From: G963668435 sp963668435
GTDB taxonomy: Bacteria; Latescibacterota; Latescibacteria; Latescibacterales; Latescibacteraceae
Reading direction: 5' to 3'
DNA: 64,000 nt
Assembly: GCA_963668435.2 (NCBI GenBank)
Contig: CAXXSC010000010.1
Coordinates: forward strand, 248,001-312,000
A program made the position numbers and the translations under genes. Position 1 is the stretch's first letter. Each line of letters begins with the position of its first letter. Under the pieces are notes generated by a model, which was not told the DNA's origin, searched no databases, and saw only the letters and a program-made list of their open reading frames with translations. Below are positions 18,889-26,170 of the stretch, in pieces.

Positions 18889-20040
18889 TTATTTCATATA
18901 GAGCATTTTCCGGTTAAGGACATTCATTCCATTGCTGCTCAGACGATAGAAATACAGGCCTGATGAAGCCGAAACACCGTTCTTATCGGTTCCATCCCAG
19001 ATAAAATGTTTCTGCCCGGCGCTGAAACGGCCCGATGCAACAGTGGCAACATGCTGACCCGATATGGAATAGACATCGAGGCTGATCTCGCTTTCGGCGG
19101 ATAACATGACAGGAATTGTTGTCGCACCATTGAAAGGATTGGGGAAATTCTCGCCAAGGCGAACAGGAAGAGGGACAAGCTCAGCATCTGAAACATCAAG
19201 AGGATTCAGGAGTTCCGCAATACCAGCCCAGAGATTCCAGGCGGCATAAGCCTTTCGATTGCCGTTAAGGGCCTTGCTGTGCGCAGCGGAACAGGAATAC
19301 CATTCACCCGGATGCGCATCCTGCCATTCCTCGGCCCAGTTGGCGTCACGGCTGCCATTGCCATCAGAATCGTAATCACAATTGTCATTCGCCATCTTGT
19401 CAAGATAATAGTTGCCGTCGGGATCATAGGACTCGATATCGGCAAAGTCATAGAGTATCTTACCGTTCTCGCGGCAGAAAGCACGAATCTGTTCATTCCG
19501 CTGATTGAGGTTGCCATCGACACCGCTGCCGTCCAGATGCCCAGTCATATATACGAAATAGACCGACGGGTAGTCCTCCTCAAGGGCGTTCATAAGAGAA
19601 AGATACGTCTCAATATCGCTTTCGTTCGCAGTGCCGGCCTGTCCGCACCAAGACCAGATGATTGTATTGATGTCGGGATTCTGATCGAGATAGTTACGTG
19701 TCGCGGTTGCCCACGCTGTCCTGTTGGGATTACCAAGATCATTCGCACCGGAGAATGGCGTGTCACGGAGATCGAGAACATCATCGACGCCTTTTGCCGC
19801 ATATGAGTACAGAGAACCCTTAAACGTCACAAGGCCTGCCATGCCAGTGACAAGCTGACTGCCGTGCGAGGTATGTCCATAGGCGATGTGAAGGCGGCTT
19901 TTCGCATTCAACACCTGTGTTTCAGTGATTGTATCAAGTGTGGCGTCCTCATGGTCAATAATCAGCGCCTCCGAAAATACGATCTGAACACAACTTATGA
20001 CAGCGAGAACACACAGACTGAATGTTTTTACGCGAAACAT
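18889..20040 (-). CDS. Secreted protein of unknown family with FlgD-like C-terminal sorting domain
   Basis: Exported protein of about 383 residues: signal peptide (FSLCVLAVISCVQIVFSEA), a body with the stretch LHIAYGHTSHGSQLVTGM, NTIIWSWCGQAG and YFVYMTGHLDG, then a C-terminal module of about 85 residues (NFPNPFNGATTIPV, LDVYSISGQHVATV, DGTDKNGVSASSGLYFYRL). Such FlgD-like tails are used as sorting signals by type IX secretion in FCB bacteria. The His/Ser-rich motifs suggest a hydrolase, perhaps SGNH-like, but this is a guess. An aspartate-rich DYDSDGNGSRDANW stretch may bind calcium. ATG 20040 has GAGGGGG upstream; the frame open to 20067 is not needed. Confidence 0.75.
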   Translation of the reverse strand: MFRVKTFSLCVLAVISCVQIVFSEALIIDHEDATLDTITETQVLNAKSRLHIAYGHTSHGSQLVTGMAGLVTFKGSLYSYAAKGVDDVLDLRDTPFSGANDLGNPNRTAWATATRNYLDQNPDINTIIWSWCGQAGTANESDIETYLSLMNALEEDYPSVYFVYMTGHLDGSGVDGNLNQRNEQIRAFCRENGKILYDFADIESYDPDGNYYLDKMANDNCDYDSDGNGSRDANWAEEWQDAHPGEWYSCSAAHSKALNGNRKAYAAWNLWAGIAELLNPLDVSDAELVPLPVRLGENFPNPFNGATTIPVMLSAESEISLDVYSISGQHVATVASGRFSAGQKHFIWDGTDKNGVSASSGLYFYRLSSNGMNVLNRKMLYMK

Positions 20041-20076
20041 ACTTCCCCCTCTTTCTTGAATCACCACACAGTTTTT

Positions 20077-21201
20077 TTATTTAAGAAGTTCGAGTGCTAT
20101 TTTTGCAGCGCGTGCAGAAGCACCTTTTTCTCCGAGCTTGACTTTTGCGCGTCCAAGTGATTCCCTTATGGTTGCCGCAAGTTTTTTATCAACGATCAAC
20201 TGATACAGAGTTGCTGCAATACTCTCCGGCGTTACATCGTTCTGCCAGAGTTCCGGGACAATCCTCGCTCCCGCCACAATATTGATAAGCCCAATATTTT
20301 TCAGTTTAACCAGGCTCTTGCCAATAGCGAAAGTCATTGGCGAGGTCTTGTAGACAATAAGCATGGGCGTACCAATGATTCCGGTTTCGAGAGTCGCGGT
20401 TCCCGAACTCACCACAACAGCGTCGCTGTTTGCAATGATATCATGGGTTTCATCTTTCAGGGCCTTGATGCCGCTTCCTGTAATATAGGGTTCATACAGC
20501 GAATTGTCCATTTCTGGAGCACAGGCAAGAAGTATTTCGATTCCGGGGATTTTTTCCCGCAGGATTTCAGCAGCGTCAACCATGTCGGGCAGCATGCGCT
20601 CAATCTCCTGAAGCCTTGAACCGGGCAGAAGGCCGACCACAGTCCGATCAGCTGAAATATCATGTTTCTTGCGAAAACTTTCACGGTCATCGGAGTAATT
20701 GACACTGTCAAGAAGCGGGTGACCGACAAAATCAGCCTCAACACCGTAGCGACGGTAAAAATCTCTTTCGAAATCGAAAAGAACAACCATGCGGTCGATG
20801 TATTTTCGAATCAGATTCACTCGGCTCTTGTGCCAGGCCCAAAGCTGGGGGCTGATATAGAACATCACCGGAATGCCGCGTTTTTTCGCCAGAGGAGCAA
20901 CTTTCAGGTTAAAGCCGGGATAATCGATAAGGACCAGAAGGTCCGGCTGCCAGTTATCAAGAAGACTTTCAAAATCCCTGATGGTCTTTTTGATGAACGG
21001 CAGGTGTTTCAACACCTCGACAATGCCCATGAAATGCATGTCGCTGACATGACGGAAAGCATCGAGCCCCTCCTTGACCATGCCACTTCCGCCTATACCG
21101 CGAAAAGAAAGACCGTCCTCAAGACGTTTCATCTCCCGCATGAGCGCGGCGCCGTGGATATCACCAGAGGTCTCCCCTGCTATGATACATACGTTCTTCA
21201 T
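20077..21201 (-). CDS. lpxB: Lipid-A-disaccharide synthase
   Basis: Inner-membrane-associated glycosyltransferase that joins UDP-diacylglucosamine and lipid X. 374 residues. It begins ICIAGETSGDIHGAALMREM and has YPGFNLKVA, YISPQLWAWH and the GLLPGSRLQEIERMLP motif; SGTATLETGIIGTPMLIVYK lies in the nucleotide-binding half. It is separated from the oxidoreductase gene by a perfect 14-bp inverted repeat, so expression may be partly uncoupled from lpxA. Confidence 0.96.
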   Translation of the reverse strand: MKNVCIIAGETSGDIHGAALMREMKRLEDGLSFRGIGGSGMVKEGLDAFRHVSDMHFMGIVEVLKHLPFIKKTIRDFESLLDNWQPDLLVLIDYPGFNLKVAPLAKKRGIPVMFYISPQLWAWHKSRVNLIRKYIDRMVVLFDFERDFYRRYGVEADFVGHPLLDSVNYSDDRESFRKKHDISADRTVVGLLPGSRLQEIERMLPDMVDAAEILREKIPGIEILLACAPEMDNSLYEPYITGSGIKALKDETHDIIANSDAVVVSSGTATLETGIIGTPMLIVYKTSPMTFAIGKSLVKLKNIGLINIVAGARIVPELWQNDVTPESIAATLYQLIVDKKLAATIRESLGRAKVKLGEKGASARAAKIALELLK

Positions 21202-21220
21202 CCTCTGCCCTTATTATGAA

Positions 21221-21251
21221 AAATGCTGTTAAAATTGTTTTAACAGCATTT
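21221..21251 (-). terminator. Perfect 14-bp inverted repeat between the oxidoreductase gene and lpxB
   Basis: The arms 21221-21234 and 21238-21251 are exact reverse complements around a three-base loop. On the minus strand the right arm runs into a short T stretch (ATTTTTC), so it can act as a weak terminator or attenuator upstream of lpxB. The stem is A/T-rich, which lowers strength. A dimeric operator is the other reading. Confidence 0.5.
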
Positions 21252-21270
21252 CAAGATAATATGTCACTTA

Positions 21271-22257
21271 CTATAACTGACTGTCTATCGTATCACGAGT
21301 TCTCTGCATGGATTCCATGACCCGGATTGCCACCTCGAGCGCACGCTGTCCCGCAAGGCCGCTGACACGCGGCTTACCGCCTGTTTCAACAGCATTCACA
21401 AAATCAGCCAGTTCGTCCATAAGTGCATTGGTTTCATCACGCTTATTACGAGTATACGAGATACCGTCCATGAGCTGCGGTATGGAGCCTGCCTCGGCAA
21501 GCGGTTTCGCATCCGCCTTTATCGCGAAAACCTCGCTTTCGCCAGTGAGAAAATCCATGGAAATGTAGGAGTTACGGGCAAAAGTCCTGAGCTTGCGCAT
21601 CTGGCGCTGCGATATCCTGCTCGCAGTGAGATTGGCAACACAGCCCCCCTCGAACTCGAGACGAGCGTTGGCGATATCAACCTCATCAGTTACCACAGAG
21701 ACACCGACCGCATCGACTTTTTTCACTGGCCGTTTGAACATATCGAGAACAATATCGATATCATGGATCATCAAATCGAGAACAACGGCAACATCGGTGC
21801 CGCGGGGATTGAAAACAGCCAGACGATGTGATTCAACAAAATGTGGAGAGACTTCTGAATCTATCATCGGACGGTAGGCGGGATTAAAGCGTTCGATGTG
21901 ACCGACAGCGAAAATAAGACCTTTTTCATCGGCAATGGCGTTCATTTCCTCGGCCTCTGCCACACTGAGCGCAATCGGCTTTTCGACAATAACATGGCAA
22001 CCAGCATCGAAAGCAGCCTTTACGACAGCGAGATGCGAGGTAGTCGGCACCGCCACACTGACAGCATCAACAGCAGCAAGGAGGTCATCGAGAACGGAAA
22101 ACGCGGTAATAGAGGGAAACTCATCCGCCACACGCTCCCTGACAGCAGAATCATCATCATATATACCGACAAAGTCGGCGGATTCCAGTTTCGAAAGAAG
22201 CCTGACATGGTGCATACCGTGAACACCGCAGCCTACGACGCCGATTTTAACCGCCAT
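21271..22257 (-). CDS. Gfo/Idh/MocA family oxidoreductase, GnnA-like
   Basis: NAD(P)-dependent sugar oxidoreductase, 328 residues. The N-terminal Rossmann fold starts KIGVVGCGVHGMHHVRLLS; the EKP motif (HVIVEKPIALSVAEAEEM, about residue 90) and GHIERFNPAYRPMI are typical of the family. It sits between lpxA and lpxB. In Acidithiobacillus and Leptospira that place is held by gnnA-gnnB, where GnnA, of this same family, oxidises the 3-OH of UDP-GlcNAc so that GnnB can add an amino group and lipid A becomes amide-linked. No aminotransferase is present here, so the diamino-sugar role is an inference. Confidence 0.85.
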   Translation of the reverse strand: MAVKIGVVGCGVHGMHHVRLLSKLESADFVGIYDDDSAVRERVADEFPSITAFSVLDDLLAAVDAVSVAVPTTSHLAVVKAAFDAGCHVIVEKPIALSVAEAEEMNAIADEKGLIFAVGHIERFNPAYRPMIDSEVSPHFVESHRLAVFNPRGTDVAVVLDLMIHDIDIVLDMFKRPVKKVDAVGVSVVTDEVDIANARLEFEGGCVANLTASRISQRQMRKLRTFARNSYISMDFLTGESEVFAIKADAKPLAEAGSIPQLMDGISYTRNKRDETNALMDELADFVNAVETGGKPRVSGLAGQRALEVAIRVMESMQRTRDTIDSQL

Positions 22258-22276
22258 TTTACACTCCGTCAGTTAG

Positions 22277-23053
22277 TTACATGATGACTCCACGCTCGCT
22301 GGATCTGATGAATTCGATCATATGCGCCACATCAGGACCGAGATCGCCCTGAGCCTCAAGCTCTTCCAGAGAGCTTTTCATGTCTTTCCCGGAACGGAAA
22401 AGAGCCTTGTGGGCACGCCTGAGTTTTGCAATCGTTTCATCGGAAAAACCGCGTCGCGATAGTCCAATCTTGTTGATATCGAGAGGTTTCAGAGGACTGC
22501 CGACAGCTGTCACGTAGGGCGGAACATCTTTCGGGACTCGCCAGCCACCACCAATCATGACATGACAACCGATTTTCGTGAACTGATGAATGGGAACAAG
22601 TCCACCGATGATTACCCAATCCTCGACTGTCACATGTCCGGCCAGTGTCGCAGAATTCGCAAGAATACAGTTGTCACCGACAAGGCAGTCATGCGCAACA
22701 TGTGAATATGACATGAGCAGACAGTCACTGCCGACTTTTGTCCTGCCGCGTGCATTCGTGCCGCGATTCATGGTGACAAATTCTCTGATCACGGTTCGGT
22801 CGCCGACTTCACAAGTGGTCTTCTCGCCGCCAAACTTGAGATCTTGAGGCACCGAGCCCACAATTGCATGGGAGAACACCTTGACATCCTCGCCAAGACG
22901 GGCGCCCTCGGCAATATGTGCGGCATGGCCGATTGAAGAGCCACTGCCGATAACCACATCACCTTCAATAACAGAATAAGGACCGACAGACACGCCCTCA
23001 CCCAGATCGGCTGAAGGATCGATAATTGCGGTTGGATGGATCAAGTCACCCAT
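22277..23053 (-). CDS. lpxA: Acyl-ACP--UDP-N-acetylglucosamine O-acyltransferase
   Basis: First enzyme of lipid A synthesis; left-handed beta-helix acyltransferase of 258 residues. Hexapeptide repeats run through residues 1-190. The catalytic histidine is in SHVAHDCLVGDNCILANSATLAG (text split here as SHVAHDC and CILANSATLAG), and the glycine that permits a long acyl chain in E. coli (Gly173) is kept in VMIGGGWRV, although the next residues are bulky Trp-Arg instead of Ser-Gly. The C-terminal helical part has KIGLSRRGFSDETIAKLR. The start lies eight bases after lpxC-fabZ. Confidence 0.95.
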   Translation of the reverse strand: MGDLIHPTAIIDPSADLGEGVSVGPYSVIEGDVVIGSGSSIGHAAHIAEGARLGEDVKVFSHAIVGSVPQDLKFGGEKTTCEVGDRTVIREFVTMNRGTNARGRTKVGSDCLLMSYSHVAHDCLVGDNCILANSATLAGHVTVEDWVIIGGLVPIHQFTKIGCHVMIGGGWRVPKDVPPYVTAVGSPLKPLDINKIGLSRRGFSDETIAKLRRAHKALFRSGKDMKSSLEELEAQGDLGPDVAHMIEFIRSSERGVIM

Positions 23054-23060
23054 GTTCTAC

Positions 23061-24464
23061 CTACACATCCTTGTCAGCGACCGCGGCAGAAAGTTCCGCC
23101 TCGACAACGACATCGTTATTGACATATCCCTTACCGGCCATGGTATAGAACGTACGGCGTTTCCGTATGACCTCGAGCTCGAAACGAACCTGATCGCCCG
23201 GCTCGACCGGTTTTCTGAATTTAGCCTTGTTGATGCTTGTGAAGAAAACCAACTTGCCTTCGGTATCGGTTTCCGCATTGAGCATGAGAATACCACCGAC
23301 CTGTGCCATTGCCTCGATAAGAAGAACACCGGGCATAACAGGACGTGCCGGGAAATGTCCCTGGAAAAATGGTTCGTTTACGGTCACATTCTTAATACCA
23401 ACAACCTTCTTCTCGGGAATCAGATCGATAATGCGGTCAACCAGCAGGAACGGATAGCGGTGCGGCATGATCTTTTTAATAGCATTGACATCGAGAAGAT
23501 AGCCATCGGTCTTCTTGTCCTGGTATTTCATCTTGATCCGGCTCTTTTCCCAGTTACTGCGAATTTTCCGGACCAGTTCGATATTTGCCTTGTGACCTGA
23601 ACGGGCAGCCATTATATGACCCTTGAAAGGATGGCCGAGCAGGTAGAGATCACCGATAAGATCGAGTGTTTTGTGGCGGACAAATTCATTCGGGAAACGG
23701 AAAGGAACACCGTTGAGAATGCCGTTCTCACCTTTAGTGACTTCCATATCGTCTTTTGCAAAAAGTTTTTTGAGGTAGGTAACCTCGTCCTCGTTCCATT
23801 CCTTGTCGATAACAACGAGAGCGTTGTCCGGTGTCCCGCCTTTCGCAAGACCGTGCTCCTTGAGCATTTCAACCTCTGACAGGAAACAGAACGTGCGTGA
23901 AGCGGCATACTCAGTCTCGAATTCAGCCATCGAATAGAGCGAGGTATACTGGGTGCCGATTGTCGGATTCTGGTAATCGACCATGAACGTTATACGGAAA
24001 TCATCAGACGGCAGTGCCAGAAGCTCCACACCCTCGCCTTTCACCGCATCATAACCGATCATTTCATCAAGCTCGATGTAATCGCGCGGCGAGTCCTGTT
24101 CGACAAGACCGGCCGATTTCACGGCCTTTACGAATTCGAGTGAAGAACCATCGCAAACCGGAGGTTCGATGCCGTTAATGTCAATGTATGCGTTATCGAC
24201 TTTAAGGCCGGCCAAAGTCGCGAGAACATGTTCAACGGTATGGACCTTGACATCACCTATACCGAGAGTTGTCCCGCGGTCAAGCTCCTGAACATAATCG
24301 ATAAGCGCCGGAATTTCCGGTGCATCATCGAGATCAACACGTCTGAAAATAACACCTGTGTTGATCGGAGCGGGTTTGAATGTTATTTCACTCTTTGTGC
24401 CAGTATGAAGGCCGATACCTTCTACACGTGCCTCACCAGCCAATGTTACCTGATTTTCAAACAT
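23061..24464 (-). CDS. lpxC-fabZ: Bifunctional UDP-3-O-acyl-N-acetylglucosamine deacetylase / 3-hydroxyacyl-ACP dehydratase (LpxC-FabZ fusion)
   Basis: Two enzymes in one 467-residue chain. The N-terminal LpxC part (about residues 1-310) deacetylates the UDP-sugar with zinc: VKVHTVEHVLATLAGL carries one ligand, and HKTLDLIGDLYLLGHPFKGH plus SGHKANIELV carry the others and the catalytic histidine. The C-terminal FabZ part (about 320-467) has the dehydratase residues in IMPHRYPFLLVDRI and FPARPVMPGVLLIEAMAQVG. The fusion is characteristic of Bacteroidetes, Chlorobi and related FCB lineages. It shares the hydroxyacyl-ACP pool between lipid A and fatty-acid synthesis. AAGGA-like sequence lies before ATG 24464. 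Confidence 0.96.
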   Translation of the reverse strand: MFENQVTLAGEARVEGIGLHTGTKSEITFKPAPINTGVIFRRVDLDDAPEIPALIDYVQELDRGTTLGIGDVKVHTVEHVLATLAGLKVDNAYIDINGIEPPVCDGSSLEFVKAVKSAGLVEQDSPRDYIELDEMIGYDAVKGEGVELLALPSDDFRITFMVDYQNPTIGTQYTSLYSMAEFETEYAASRTFCFLSEVEMLKEHGLAKGGTPDNALVVIDKEWNEDEVTYLKKLFAKDDMEVTKGENGILNGVPFRFPNEFVRHKTLDLIGDLYLLGHPFKGHIMAARSGHKANIELVRKIRSNWEKSRIKMKYQDKKTDGYLLDVNAIKKIMPHRYPFLLVDRIIDLIPEKKVVGIKNVTVNEPFFQGHFPARPVMPGVLLIEAMAQVGGILMLNAETDTEGKLVFFTSINKAKFRKPVEPGDQVRFELEVIRKRRTFYTMAGKGYVNNDVVVEAELSAAVADKDV

Positions 24465-24532
24465 AAGGAATTGTCTCCAGAGAGGTGTTCACAGAACGAT
24501 GCATCTTTTCACTTCGAATGTGTTACCTGAAG

Positions 24533-25594
24533 CTAAGACTGTTCATCGTTTTCACGCAAGGCTTTTTCCAGCGCGGCGATACGTTTTTCCTGTTCCCGGA
24601 TCGTTTTCATGAGTTCCGGCAGTTTCCTGATCGATGCCTCGAGACGAAGTTCCTCACCATGCGGACGCGCCGGATATCCGGAAACAATTATCGATGGCGG
24701 AACATCGCGTGTAACTCCGGCCTGGGCCCCGACAGAGGAGCCGTCACCAATGGACAAGTGACCCGCAAAACCCGCCTGGCCGCCTATCTGAACGCCAGCA
24801 CCGACATGCGTTGAGCCTGAAATGCCAGTCTGCGACGCAACGACCGTTGAGGGACCAATTGATACATTATGAGCAATTTGAACGAGATTGTCAATCCTGG
24901 CACCGTCGGCAATAACAGTCTCACCGAATGCCGCCCGATCGATACAGGTGTTTGCCTGAATCTCCACATCGCTGCCGATCCTGACGATACCTATCTGCGG
25001 CAGCTTCTTCAAAGCGCCGCCAACAGGGACAAAACCGAAACCATCCGCACCAAGAACAACACCCGCCTGAAGTATCACCCTGTCACCGATCACAGTACCG
25101 TCCATGATAGTAACATTTGGATAAAACAGACAGTTTTCGCCGATAAAGCTATCTTTCATGATGACGGTACAGGGGCCGATAACAGTGTTATCACCGACTT
25201 TAACCCCGGCGCCGATAACGGCAAAAGGGCCGACGGAGACGTTGTCACCGAGCTCGGCCGAAGGATCGATTTTCGCAGTGTCATCGATACCATCGGCAAT
25301 ATCCGCAGGGCTCCTGTCATCGAAAATCTCCAGGACTTTCATGAAAGCTAGATAGGCATTTTCAACACGAAGCGGAACAAGGGAATCAGGAAGATCCCTG
25401 TCCTTCATGTCAAGAATGACAGCACCAGCTTTTGTGTCCTCGAGATAGCGCTCATATTTCGGATTCGAGATGAAACTAATATGTTCGGGCCCAGCACTCT
25501 CAATCGATGCAAGGCCCGTAATAACAGTTTCAGCACTGACGTCCGGTACTTCTGCGCCGACAGCCTGAGCTATGTCGCCAAGACGCACACTCAT
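24533..25594 (-). CDS. lpxD: UDP-3-O-(3-hydroxyacyl)glucosamine N-acyltransferase
   Basis: Third lipid A enzyme; adds the N-linked hydroxyacyl chain. 353 residues: uridine-binding N-domain (about 1-100), a hexapeptide beta-helix (about 105-310), and a C-terminal helix ending in a coiled coil. The catalytic histidine is in NLVQIAHNVSIGPSTV, and GADGFGFVPVGG and IQANTCIDRAAFG are family stretches. The ATG overlaps the end of the Skp gene by four bases. Confidence 0.96.
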   Translation of the reverse strand: MSVRLGDIAQAVGAEVPDVSAETVITGLASIESAGPEHISFISNPKYERYLEDTKAGAVILDMKDRDLPDSLVPLRVENAYLAFMKVLEIFDDRSPADIADGIDDTAKIDPSAELGDNVSVGPFAVIGAGVKVGDNTVIGPCTVIMKDSFIGENCLFYPNVTIMDGTVIGDRVILQAGVVLGADGFGFVPVGGALKKLPQIGIVRIGSDVEIQANTCIDRAAFGETVIADGARIDNLVQIAHNVSIGPSTVVASQTGISGSTHVGAGVQIGGQAGFAGHLSIGDGSSVGAQAGVTRDVPPSIIVSGYPARPHGEELRLEASIRKLPELMKTIREQEKRIAALEKALRENDEQS

Positions 25595-26151
25595 TCAGCA
25601 GCGGTTTCCTTTTTAAGTTCCTCGAGGATATGCTCGGAAATATCGAATTTCTCATTGGCAAAAAGGATTGTGTTGCCCTGAGGACCGGTTGTGGCATCAA
25701 AAATAAAGTCATAGGCCTCATCTTTCGCAACACGCATCAGGACTTCATTGATGGCATTGATAATCGGCTCGAGAAGTTCGATCTGTTTCTTTGCCAGCTT
25801 GCCTGTTTCTGGAGTCATGAGCGCTTCATATGATTTCTGCAGCGCTTCTTCTTCCTTTGCCAACTCTTCAGCCTTAGCCTGCTTCATTTCGGGTGTCATG
25901 AGAAGTTCTTTGCTCTGGGCATCCTCATATTTCTTCATGAGGGCTTCGCGGTCTTTCTCAAGAACATCAACCTCGGCCTTATGAAAAGACTCGAGCTGTT
26001 TCTGCGCATCAGTATACGGTTTGTACTGGCTGAAAATCCAGTCAGAACGGATATAACCGAGCTTGATTTCTGCAAGTGACGGCGTGGCAAAAACCGTGAT
26101 TACAGCTGCGAGAATAACCAGCAAAGTGCAGGTTTTGAGCAAACGGGACAT
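25591..26151 (-). CDS. OmpH/Skp family periplasmic chaperone
   Basis: Periplasmic chaperone that shields unfolded outer-membrane proteins on the way to BamA. 186 residues from ATG 26151, with a signal peptide ending near PSLAEI and a body rich in charged heptads (about residues 45-120) that would form the Skp tentacles; it begins IKLGYIRSDWIFSQY. The start is decided by AAGGAGA six bases upstream. Its place between bamA and lpxD is the conserved one. Confidence 0.92.
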   Translation of the reverse strand: MSRLLKTCTLLVILAAVITVFATPSLAEIKLGYIRSDWIFSQYKPYTDAQKQLESFHKAEVDVLEKDREALMKKYEDAQSKELLMTPEMKQAKAEELAKEEEALQKSYEALMTPETGKLAKKQIELLEPIINAINEVLMRVAKDEAYDFIFDATTGPQGNTILFANEKFDISEHILEELKKETAAE

Positions 26152-26170
26152 GCATGTTCTCCTTTTGGAA

